A program made the translations under genes and the position numbers. Below are positions 23,706 through 34,500 of a stretch of DNA of 64,000 nucleotides, piece after piece (the stretch's first letter is position 1; each line of letters starts with the position of its first letter). The stretch covers positions 1,922,001 through 1,986,000 of the forward strand of contig JAESUZ010004792.1 of assembly GCA_017311185.1 (NCBI GenBank). Direction: 5' to 3'. This DNA comes from Proteles cristata cristata (lineage: Eukaryota; Chordata; Mammalia; Carnivora; Hyaenidae). The notes beneath the pieces are model-generated. The model saw nothing but the letters and a program-made list of their open reading frames with translations. It did no database searches and was not told the origin of the DNA.

Positions 23706-23892
23706 TGGTGTACCTGGGTGGCTCAATCATATGAGTGTCTGACTCAGGTGATGATCTCAAGGTTTGGGAGTTTGAGCCTTACCATGTGCTCACTCCTGTC
23801 AGCACAGAGCCCACTTTGGATCCTCTGTTCCCTTTTATCTTCCCCTCATCCGCTCATGTACTCTTTCTCTCTCTCAAAAATGAACAAACGTT
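23706..23892 (+). mobile_element. Diverged felid SINE
   Basis: Head tgtacctgggtggctcaatc, diverged tRNA-like part, CT-rich body, tail caaaaatgaacaaacg. Flanks tttaaaaatctgt and tttaaaaaatctgt suggest a target duplication. A further orphan SINE tail (ctctctttcaaaaataaataaacatt) lies at about 23970-24010. Confidence 0.85.
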
Positions 23893-24029
23893 TAAAAAAT
23901 CTGTCAAAGAATTTTCCAAAGTAAATATTTCATTTAAATTCCTCAGCTATGTATGAAAGTTCTAATGCTCATGCTCTGTCTCTCTTTCAAAAATAAATAA
24001 ACATTAAAAAAATTTTTTTAAGTTGCTAA

Positions 24030-24838
24030 ACCATAAGTGAGGGAGACCCACTTACCAATCCTAAAGTAGCTGCTAGAAAGTCAGCTGAACTGACTTTCTC
24101 TGGGATGGAAGTACCGGTAGACACCATTTTTGCAATCCTATTTTAACTAGCTGATGCTGCAGATACCAGGTACCAGTTTTGGTGCCTCCTGTCTAGCTTG
24201 CTATTACTCCCTGTAGTAGCTGTGCAACCACTGGACAGTGAAGCTTACTATGCCCCAAACTTCCTGTGCAGCAACCATGTCACAACCATGCTTAAAGAAT
24301 ACCCAGAGCCCCACCCACCACATGTAGCAGCTAAGCCACAACTGCGCAAGATGGGCACACTGTGCCCCACCTTCCCATATAGGGACTATGCCACAGCAAG
24401 TCCAGTCTAGTGTAATGTGTCCCACCCATCCTGGACTGCAGACATAGTTTCATCACAGCCAGTATGTGCATGTTGTCCATAGGAATGAAGTCTCTTGTGT
24501 ACTTGCCTGTGGATACCAAGGGAGATTTTGCCTCTGGACCCCACAGATCATCTCCTATACAAAAACACTCCTTCAAGACTCGAAAAGGAAGCTGTTTTGC
24601 CTAATAAATGTAGACAAATACAGAGGGTCTGGCAAAATGAGGTGACAGAGGAATAGGTGCCAAACTAAAGAACAAAGCAAATTAAATAGACCTTAAGAAA
24701 ATAAAGATAAACAACTACCTGATAAAGAGTTCAATGCAATGGTCATAAAGATGGTCCCTGAACTCAAGAGAAGCATTGATGAAGTAGAACCACGGATTAG
24801 CAAGCTAGAATACAAAGCAATGGTATTTGCCTTTCTCT
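24030..24838 (+). mobile_element. LINE-1 5' UTR and ORF1-start remnant
   Basis: The 24190-24420 part contains loosely repeated 60-70 bp units (gtgcagcaaccatg / tgtagcagctaagccac / ccacagcaagtccag). It is followed by sequence resembling the start of old L1 ORF1 regions (ggaagctgttttgcctaataaatg, acaaatacagaggg, aactacctgataaagagttc). No open ORF1 remains. Confidence 0.5.
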
Positions 24839-25080
24839 GACTTACTTAGTTCATGGAGGGCATTTGTGATGAGCCTAGGTGTTGTAGATAAGTGATGAAT
24901 CACTAAATTCTATACCTGAAACTAATATTACACTCTATGTTAACTAACTGGAATTTAAGGCGGTGGATGGTAATGAGACTATTGCAGGTGATCACTTTGT
25001 ACTGTATACAGATGTCAAATTATGTTGTACATCTGAAACTTATATAATAAAAATAAACAAATGTCAAACTATTAAATTAA
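24838..25080 (+). mobile_element. LINE-1 3' terminus (two tandem endings)
   Basis: First ending: gatgagcctaggtgttgtag, then tacctgaaactaatattacac and taactaactggaatttaag. A second, older-looking ending follows: aattatgttgtacatctg and aaacttatataataaaa. Both are sense. Confidence 0.6.
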
Positions 25081-26637
25081 AAAAAGATTGATGAATTTCT
25101 ATCCCCCTTCTCCCCCCAAAAGACAAAACAGATAAATTACTAACATCAGAAATGAAAAAGGGACATTACTACCGAAGTCATGGACATTGAAAGGATAATG
25201 AAGGATTATTATGAACAATTTTTTGACCACAAGTTTGATAAACTTCCCTGAGAAACACAATCTATCAGAACTCACAAAAGAAACTAGATAATCTGAATAG
25301 GCCTATATCTATAAAAATTAAATCAATAATCAATAATTTTCCAAAATAGAAAGCACCAGACCCAGATGCAGTCACTGGTAAATTTTCCCAAATATTTAAA
25401 GAACAAAATATTCTAATTTTGTAAAATCTAATCCAGAAAATATAAGCAGAGGAAATGCCTCCTAAATCATTTTATTAGACCACTATTCCTAATACAAAGC
25501 CATTAAAAGGAAGGAAAGTTACAGTCTAATACTTCTCATGTATATAATGCAAAATATATTCAACAGTGTATTAACAAAATGAATCCAACAGTGTGTTAAA
25601 AAATTATACTCCATGACCAAATAGGATTTATCCAAGGTATGTGAACCTGTTTCAATATTCAAAAGTCAATTAATGTAACCTAACCCATCACTCCAACTGT
25701 CTAAAGAAGAAAGATCATGTAATCATATCAATCTATGCAAGAAATCGTTTGATAAATTCAACACCCATTCATGATTTTTAAAAAACACTGAAAAACATAA
25801 GAATGGAAGGGAAATTAATAAAAGAACATTCTGCAAAAATTTACAGATGACATTATACTAAATGGTGAGAACGGCTTTATGCCTAACATCAGAAACAAGG
25901 CAAGTATGTCCCCTCTGGTCACTTACAGTATGTCCTACTTAATACAATAAGAAAAGAAAATAATATAAAAGATATTCATATTTGGAAAGAAAAAATAAAA
26001 CTGTATTCACAGATAACATGGTCAAAATATATAGAAAATCCCAAGGAATTGATAAACATGAACACAAAAACAAATTCCTGGAACTCAGTAATTCTAGCAA
26101 GGTCGAGGATGCAAGTTTAATATACAAAAGTCTTTCTTCTATGACAGAAATGACCTTGGGGTTGGCAATGAGTTTTTAGATAAAAGCACAGTTGATGAAA
26201 GAAAAAAAATGAATTGGATTTCATTAAAATTAAAAACTTCTGCTCTGTGATAGACACTATAAACACCATGAAAAAATAAGCCACAGATTGTGAAAAAAAA
26301 TCTTTGAAAAGTACATATCTAATAAAATACTTATATTCAAAAAACATAAAGAACTCTTTAAACTTAATAACTAGAAAACCAAAATTTAAAAATGGGAAAA
26401 ATTTGAACCAATACCTCACTACAGAAGATATACAGATGGCAAACAGGCATATAAAAACATGTTCATTAGGGACTTACATAATTAAAATAACAATGAGATA
26501 CCACTACAAACCTTTTAGAATGTTGAAATTAAAAAAATGTGACAACACCAAATGCTGATGAGGATGTGTAGCAACAGGAGCTCTCATTAATCTCTGGTGA
26601 GAAAACAAAAGGGTAGTCACTTTGAAAGACAGATTGG

Positions 26638-26846
26638 GGGCACCTGGGCGGCTCAGTCATTAAGCATCTCACTTCCACTCTTATGATCTCAAGGCTTAAC
26701 TAGTGAGTCTGCACCCTGTGTAGGACTCTGTGCTGATAGCTCAGAGCCTGGAGCCTGCTTTGGATTCTGTCTCCCTCCCTCTGCCCCTCCCCTGGTCACT
26801 CTCTCTCTTTCTCAAATATAAATAAACATTAAAATCTTTGAAAAAA
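26638..26846 (+). mobile_element. Felid tRNA-derived SINE in old L1
   Basis: Head gggcacctgggcggctcag, CT-rich body, tail ataaataaacattaaaatc. Flanks gaaagacagattgg (26624-26637) and gaaaggcagtttgg (26847-26860) are an imperfect target duplication (12 of 14). Confidence 0.9.
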
Positions 26847-27235
26847 GAAAGGCAGTTTGGCAGTTCTCTTACAATGTTAAACATAGTTTTATCACACAGT
26901 ACAGCAACATTGTTCCCAGCTATTGTCCCAAATGAGTTGAAAACTTAGGTCCACAAAAAACCTTGCACATTAATATTTATAGCAAGTTTATGTATAATTG
27001 TCAAAATTGAAAGCATTCAGAATGTCCTTTAATCAGTGAGTGGATAAATACACAGCTGTAATTCATATAATGAAGTATTATTTAGCAATAATAAAAAGAT
27101 TTATTATGAAGGGCATAGAAGAACATTAAGTGTGCATAATTCTTAGTGAAAGAAACCAATCTGAAAAGGCTACTTACAGTATAGTTTCAACCAAATTACA
27201 TTCTACAGAAATCATAACTGTCAAGACAGGTTTTA

Positions 27236-27440
27236 TTTTATTTTATTTCATTTCATTTTATTATTTTTATTTATTTGTTTTATTTTAGAGAAGGGCGAGG
27301 GACAGAGGAAAAGAGAATCTTAAGCAGGCTTCACGCTCAGCTCAAAGCCCAATGTAGGGCGCAATCCCACAACATTGGGACCATAATCTGGGCTGAAATT
27401 AAGAGTTGGAGGCTCAACCAATTGAGCCACCCAGGTGCCC
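27236..27440 (-). mobile_element. Diverged felid SINE in old L1
   Basis: A T-rich tail with tttat/tttcat repeats, a diverged body, and end ccacccaggtgccc. Flanks aagacaggtttta (27223-27235) and aagacaagtttta (27441-27453) match 12 of 13. Confidence 0.85.
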
Positions 27441-27805
27441 AAGACAAGTTTTAGATCAGTGCTTTCCAGTGGTTTGAGGGAGAGGGGAAGTATCTTACAG
27501 GGGAGTTTTAGAACAGTGAAAGTCTTTTGTATGAAATAGTAATTGGTGGATAGATGATATCATGCAGTTTTCTAAACCCATAGAATATTTAATGCAAACT
27601 TCATACTCTAATGTAAACTACAGACATTAATAATTACACATTCATAATTATTCATCAGTTGTAACATATGTACCACACTAATGCAAGGTGTTAATAATAT
27701 GAAAGCTGATAGGGAGGGTGAGAATGTATGGAATCTCTCTGTATCCTCTGCTCAATTTTCTATAAACTTAAAACTTCTCTAAAAACAAAATCTATTAATT
27801 AAAAT

Positions 27806-29249
27806 AAGTTTTATTACAAACTTTATTTTCACATCAAATGTCTCTTTTTTGTTATTTTATCTTCTCTTTTGAAGAGGGTTATGCAAGAGCTGGATGTCTG
27901 TACATGGACCAACCACTGGGCCTGCAAAGGGATACAGACTGTTGAGATTAGGGGCAGAGTAACTGCTTGGGAGTAGAGCAAGGGAGAAGGTTTAGCAGGA
28001 TTGCTGTTTATGTGAACAGGAGCTTGGAGTTATATATGCCTTTGTTCTCCCTACAGTATTCTCTACATTTAGTGCCAGTTATAATTGTTTGTATATCTGC
28101 CTTTTCCTTAGATTGAGTTCGGCAGCGGTCCCTGCTGGTAATGCATCATACAGTCAATAGTTGTCCTTGGGCCTCTGCACACTTCTTCCATCCCCACAGG
28201 CAAGACTATGTTCTTCTTGTGCCTTGATCTTTGGCGAGCCCTGGACTGAATTGGGACAACTCTGAGTAGTAACAGTTTATTGTATTAGAAATGGCCTGGG
28301 ATCTATGGGGGAAGACAGATCTGGAGGGATCCCACCGGAAAGAATAACTTATTATTCCCATGACCTGGTTTTCTCCTCAGAGTGTTTTGTTCCTTTTGGT
28401 TTCCTCTGGGCTGTTGGTAAAGTCTTGTTTAAATATTCCAGCCAGATCTCAGTGGTCAAAACTAGATTAAGACCATTAAATGGACTACAACATCCCCTAA
28501 AATCAGAATGGGGCCAGAAGCAACAATTAAAGAAATCACAGAAGAGGAGAGGAGGCCTGTGAGGTCCAGCATCTGCAGGGGGAGACTCTCCCTCCATAGT
28601 TGACCTTCAGGAATAGTCTCTCTTCAAAGGTGGAGGAACGGATACAGAAGCTGGAAGCTAGGCAGGCCTGATGCCTCAAGAGATGTGAAGGACAGTGGCA
28701 CTGGGGCAGTTGTGTTAGAGTTACTTTGGCAGCCTCTACCTGCAACCCATATATTCTAACCTTCAGGTCAAGTTGTTCTGAGCAAGGAAAAACCATCTCT
28801 GTTTTCTCTTTTCTAAAGAATTCCTTTTCCTCTGTTGAAACTAAGAATCTCTATCACACACTGTCCATCCTAACTTCGGACTTTTTGACTCTGGATTCAA
28901 ACGTCTCAGATCCTCCTTTGGAGGTGATGCTGACATTAAAATTTTCAACCCATTAGAAGCCCTAAAATCTCCATATCAACTTAAATAAACAAACAGTAGA
29001 TGTTTTGTACATTTTTCTTGGAGAGTTGCCAGTATTCATTTTTCTTTCTCAGTTTTGTAGAATGTAATAATAAAATACTTGGGATTGTACAGCAGAAAAA
29101 AACTTATAGACACACTTATTACTCAATAATAAATGAGTCTCATATTTTGCATTCCATTAAGTATTCTGTAGCAAGTCAATCTGGATATTTGAGTAGAGGA
29201 TAAAAATCAATAAAGTGGGCTAGAAGAGGAGCCAAAGGCTGAATGAATT
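27806..29249. other. Unassigned intergenic sequence
   Basis: Somewhat richer in GC than its surroundings (28240-28960). Overlapping 76-86 codon frames occur on both strands, but none has a domain I recognise or a convincing exon structure. Confidence 0.4.
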
Positions 29250-29264
29250 AGGATGGGGATTTTA

Positions 29265-29489
29265 TTTATTTATTTTTTAAATGTTTTATTTATTTCTGAG
29301 AGAGAGAGAGAGACAGCGTGAACAGGGGAGGGTCAGAGAGAGAGAGGGAGACACAGAATCTGAAACAGGCTCTAGGCTCTGAGCTAGCTGTCAGCACAGA
29401 GCCCGATGCGGGGCTCGAACCCACGAACCGTGAGATCATGACCTGAGCTGAAGTCGGATGCTTAACCGATTGAGCCACCCAGGCGCCCC
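29265..29489 (-). mobile_element. Felid SINE, perfect 15-bp target duplication
   Basis: tttatttctgagagagaga body, aacccacgaaccgtgagatc tRNA-like part, ccacccaggcgcccc end. The duplication aggatggggatttta is exact at 29250-29264 and 29490-29504. Confidence 0.95.
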
Positions 29490-29504
29490 AGGATGGGGAT
29501 TTTA

Positions 29505-30555
29505 AACCATCTAGAACCCTACAGCTTTGCAAAATAAATTTATCTTATGAAACTATTTTAATGTAAAAACCAAAATCACTACTAGAACTTGACTGACATT
29601 GTATTAACTATGTAGATCAATTGGTTTTCTTTAACTTTTCAACAATATTGTATAGTGTTTAGCGTACAGGCTTTATACACATTTTATTGATGTGTGTGAT
29701 TTTAATGATATTGCTGAAAGGGAATTTTAAAATATAAACTTCCATAATTTACATATAAATTTAAATTCAATATAAATTCAAATTTTCCATAATTTCAAAA
29801 TATATTATTTGCTAGTTTTTGCTTAATATTTTGTAGCTTTTAATTAAGTTTATGAATAATATATAATTAAGCTTACTTTATGCCACTTTGAAAGAGCCCT
29901 GTTCTAAAGTACAGTGGTTAAAAGGCAATGCTAGTATGCACTGAAGTTCTTTCTCTTGATTTAGTCCTGCTCATATCCAGAAGCTGTGCTTGGCTTCACA
30001 TCTTTACAAGGTGTCCATGGGTTGCCTTTTGACTCACCTGAATTACAGAATGTGAGCTGGCATCACACTGGGGTGCTGGTGATAAAGTTTCTCTTTTAAG
30101 ACACTGTTCTCCAAGCCCTCAAAGATTCCTCCTCCTCTCTGTCCTTCTACCTACCCCATACCTTCACTACCAGCACCTCCCTGGCAGTAGGTTGGCTTTC
30201 TCAGGTCATACTTTTTTTTCTGGGGGAGGGGATTATGGTTGGCACATCCCCTCTTGTTTCCTTTCTTTTCTGTATCTTCAAATTCAAGCGTTTGTACTCG
30301 CTCCATCACTGACAATTGTCTCTCTTCTTTCCTCACAAAGTCCTTGATGACCCTTTGAATAACACCTCTCTGGTCCTTCAGCTCTGGAGTAAAAAACATT
30401 AGCAATAGAAAAGGATAATACTTTTAGACTATCCTGGGAATGATTGGACTTCCTGGAAAATTGGACTAATGACTTCTATAAAGAGGGGTTCATATTGCTA
30501 AAAAATGTGCTACAACACACATAAAAACAAATGCTTGCATAGGAATTTTTTTTGA
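29505..30555. other. Unassigned intergenic sequence
   Basis: Very AT-rich from 29540 to 29880, then unremarkable. The 84-codon antisense frame at 30151-30405 has no recognised domain. Confidence 0.45.
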
Positions 30556-30559
30556 GAGA

Positions 30560-30700
30560 ACAGCAGAGAACAAAGCCTGATGTCAAATTTGGACTCCACC
30601 ACTTTCCAACACGTGGGCAAGTCACCTCACCACTCTGAACCCTAGGATCTTCTTTTGTAACTTGAAAACTAATATCCCATTCTGTCAAGATTAGTCTATA
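30560..30700 (+). mobile_element. MIR fragment
   Basis: The core reads gatgtcaaatttggactccacc, actttccaacacgtgggcaag and tcacctcaccactctgaacc, in the MIR order. Confidence 0.55.
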
Positions 30701-30840
30701 TCAGTTGTATGATTCTGATTGCAGAACTCATTCTTGGGATCCCTATAAAGGCAGGATACCCTTCTATGATTCTTGTCATTATAACACTATTACCTACTCT
30801 ATTTTTCAAAAGTATGTCCATTATAAAATTAAATGAGAAC

Positions 30841-31066
30841 AGGAGCACCTCGGTGGCTCAGTTGGTTAAGCAACTGACTCTTGGTTTCAGCTTGGGTTAT
30901 GATCTTAAGGTTCATGAAGTCGAGCCTTGCATCAGGGCTGACAGCATGGAGCTTGCTTGGGATTCTCTCTCCTTCTGCCCCTCTTCTGTTTGCTAGCTTT
31001 CTCTCTCTTGCAAAAATGAATGAATGAATGAATGAATGAATGAATAATAAATAAATAAATAAAATG
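30841..31066 (+). mobile_element. Felid SINE with expanded tail microsatellite
   Basis: Head aggagcacctcggtggctca. The tail has grown into (TGAA)n followed by (TAAA)n (31016-31064). Flanks aaattaaatgagaac (30826-30840) and aaattaagaaagaac (31067-31081) match 13 of 15. Confidence 0.9.
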
Positions 31067-31199
31067 AAATTAAGAAAGAACATTATATTATATTTACCAG
31101 ATGCCTATAATCTGCTAGGCTGTTTATACATATAAATTATCTATAACCTTTGGTAGTGTTTGGTGGAAATGGGCATACACTGCCCAGATATCTCTTCAA

Positions 31200-31578
31200 T
31201 TATTACTTTTATTCCTCAGTTATGAAGAGTGAGGTCAGTAGACAATCTCCAGATTCAGTTCCTTTAGGGTCTGCCTCAACAGAAGCCCGCTTGGCTCGAG
31301 ATTATGCCCTTTTCTGCAGCAATCCACATTCAATGACTGATATGGAGACATAAAGGTCCAATAATTTTGGCACACTGTAAGACAACTCTGATGAGCAGTA
31401 TTCATTCCAGAGCTTTCAATTGGATGGTTCAAGACTCTGCTGAGCCACATCACTGTTCAGTGTTTTCCCCTGTCCAATCCTGATTTCTCCTCTCTCCTTT
31501 CTCAAGTACTGATCCATGATAACCATCTTACATCCAAAGCATATCTCAGATTATGCTTTTAGAGAAATTTAACAGTTA
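31200..31578 (+). mobile_element. Probable class III ERV 5' LTR remnant
   Basis: The 3' part has the LTR16-like pattern ccctgtccaatcctgatttctcc, tttctcaagtactgatcc, ...accatcttacatcc. It is followed at about 31579 by gttggtactttgagtg, which sits where a tRNA-Leu-type primer-binding site would be, and by ttggagctggataac, typical of the ERVL leader. The 5' boundary is approximate. There is no second LTR I can align, so the provirus reading depends on the internal sequence. Confidence 0.4.
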
Positions 31579-34500
31579 CAGTTGGTACTTTGAGTGTCTT
31601 GAGAAGCAAAGGGTAGGGACTTTGGAGCTGGATAACTTACTGTCCTATTGGCAATGAGGTGGTGGCAGGAAGATGACATTAGTCTCTGGCACTAGGTGGT
31701 GGTCCATATGTTAAAATTTTCAGAGTTGTGTTCTCAAACGGAGAAAATAATAGTATTTTGCATGAAGAGATTGTATAGCCATTACAAAGTGCCACCATTG
31801 TCCTTGAGAGATTATGAACATCTGGGGTAACTGAAAATGTAAAATGAAGAGTGAAGTCCACAGGGCCTGACTGCAGGCAATAAGTCTGTCACTCCTAAAA
31901 AGTGGTTCCTACCAAGGACCATGCCTAGGACTTAATAGAATGGATAAACTTCAAAAAGGACTAAACAGCCAACCAATAGAGGTATTTTATGTTGAGGCCA
32001 GTGCTCTGATGGGGGAAAACATGGAATATTAATGCCTGAGTTGGGGATATATGGACATATGACCCAAAGATTTTGACTAATCTAAGCAAGATTTTGACTA
32101 ATTTCTCTAAACTATTTGTGCCTATACACATGACCCACTTCTCTAATTTCAGAGCTAGTATGTCCCTTACTGGAATTGGATGCAGAAATCATGTGCCACC
32201 CTCCTTATAATTACTCACAGCATAATAAAATTAAGGATGTACTCAGTCTGAAAAGAGAGGTAAGGGACTTTACATCCTAACTCTCCATATCCTAGCCATT
32301 ATGTACCAGACAGAATTGGGGAGAACACATGGGTTTGAGTTCCAAGAGTGTTTTGCCAAGGGGGCTGGGACATTTAATTTGATAGGGAAAGTATACTGAC
32401 TTGGGGTTTAACATCCTAGCAAAGACCCCAGAAGTTAGTGTAAACTTGCTACAAGGATGGTATGTAGAAGCATGGAAAATTGATGGCCAAAATTTCCATA
32501 GAAGACAGCGGAGGAAAGGATTAAAAAGCTTAGGCAAATGGAAAAGCTAGAGTAGATATACTGTGACTGGGAGAGCCAGTGGAAAAATTTTTTTCCCACA
32601 AGAAGGCTCATAGGACCCACCAGTTATCAAGGTACACTGTTTATAGGAATATTAGTATCACTGAAATTTTACTGGTAATTCTCCACTGTAAAAAGGTGAT
32701 TCCATAATAGAATTGGAATAACAGGACACTAAAATAATAAAGGCCTGGTGGCCAAAAGCCAGGGCATTGCAATTATTATAATGACTGGCAAAGTGAGAAT
32801 GACAGCCAAGGGGACCTGATTCATAAACAGTTGTAGAAATGATTAATAGAGCCTGGCATTCCTAGAGGTCAAATAGATAGGTAGCTGACAAGGGTAATAC
32901 TCAGCTCATAACTATTAGAATGAGTCAAGGGTGAATGACTGGAGGCTGAAGACAGTTACCTCAATAATGTATTGTGATCCTTTGCCCAGATTCCTGACCT
33001 GAATCAGTTTTCAGATCTGAACCCGCTGATTGAAGAAGTGGCTTATTTCCAAAAGAGAAGGACCCTGAAACACTGAAAAACACCTGACTACTCCAATCCT
33101 TTCCCAAATGGATATTTATTCATTTACTTAGGTATCTGTGCACTGAGGAAAGGACTCGACATTTTTAGGACTGTTGAACAGAGGATCTAGTTGTCATCAA
33201 TACTGAGAAACTTGAAGCATAATAATAGAGTGGGCCCTGATAATAACAAAGTCCTAGTCAGGATCTGGCTTAGCGTATGTCTACTGGCCCTAACAAACCC
33301 ATATGACAGCCATTTCTCTAATCTTCAAATGTATAATTGTGTGGTAATTTTGTCATTAGTGCAATCTCCAAATTGGATCTTTGTTTTGTATAGTAAGAGC
33401 CATCATGATGATGAACCAAGTGGAAACCTCTTTGGGAAGATAGATTAAAAAACAAAAACTAAAACAAACAATTTCATGTCCTGGTGTGAGGATTGCAGAG
33501 ATTAGTGTCATTCTTAATGTTCTAAAGGATGAAAAGTGGTGGACTTTATAATATTCCCACATAATGCTACAGTATCTGTTAGAAACAGGATGAATCCAGA
33601 CACATGACTGTAAATTATCACAAACTCAAACAAGTACTTTTCTCATTTGAAAGGGATCAGATATGCTACCTTTGCTAAAACATATTAATGGGGCTTTAGG
33701 TACATGGAATGACATCAATGATTTGGCAAATGATTTTTTTTTGTTTTAGGTTTTTTCTCTTTCTAATAAAAAGAGAATCAGACAGTTAATATTCACATAT
33801 AATGAATAACAATATACATTTATAGTTTTCCACAAGATCTATGTTAAGTCTCCTGTCTTTTGTCATAATATAGTCCAAGAAGATCTGGGCCACCTGGTCA
33901 TCCTCTAGAACATCTCCATGTTCCATTATATTAATGTGATATATCTGTTGGGCCACATGGGGAAAAAAAACAGCTGGCATACTACAGACCTTGGTCAGAC
34001 ATGCACAATTCAGAGACTTGAAGATAAATACTGCAAAGATTCAAGAGTCTTATGCAAAAATTCGGGGGTCCCATGGTCATCCCTTCCACATAAAATATAC
34101 ATTATTGAATCTTGCACCCATTTCCTTGAAGAAGGAAGCATAGAACTTGATGGACCTCTTTGGGTTCATTCAGAAAGCATCATATTTAACACCTAAAGAT
34201 ACTGCTCTGGCTCACACACCAGGAGTGAAAAAGACTGCTGGCTTTAGTGGGGCCCAGAGCAGGAAAGCTGTTTGCAGTATGTATATGCTGTGGCTGAAGC
34301 AGCTCTGTTCTTTGGGTATATGATCCAACAGAACCTCTGATGTTGGAGATATGGAAGTGGAAAATGATGCTATGTATCATGTCATTCATGGTGAAATACA
34401 CATGTTGAAAATGGACTTCTGGCATGCTGCTTGGCTCTAGTAGGGACAGATCACTTGAGCCCATGTTCAACTGAGCATGCAAGTGACCCCATTCAAGTGA

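Larger units (their letters stand above)
25090..27805 (+). mobile_element. Decayed old LINE-1 ORF2 and 3' region
   Basis: The order of L1 ORF2 landmarks is kept on the plus strand: pre-RT/RT sequence (aaagcaccagacccagatg, gaaatgcctcctaaatc), atgaccaaataggatttatcc, caatacctcactacagaag, aatgagataccactacaaacc and aaatgctgatgaggatg. It then runs through the ORF2 end to a poorly defined 3' end near 27800. Frames are closed by many stops. SINEs at 26638 and 27236 interrupt it. Confidence 0.65.

Noticed and set aside
28305..28956. Possible exon in the GC-richer stretch with overlapping frames
   Set aside because: Frames on both strands are of similar length, with no domain and no convincing splice sites or codon bias.
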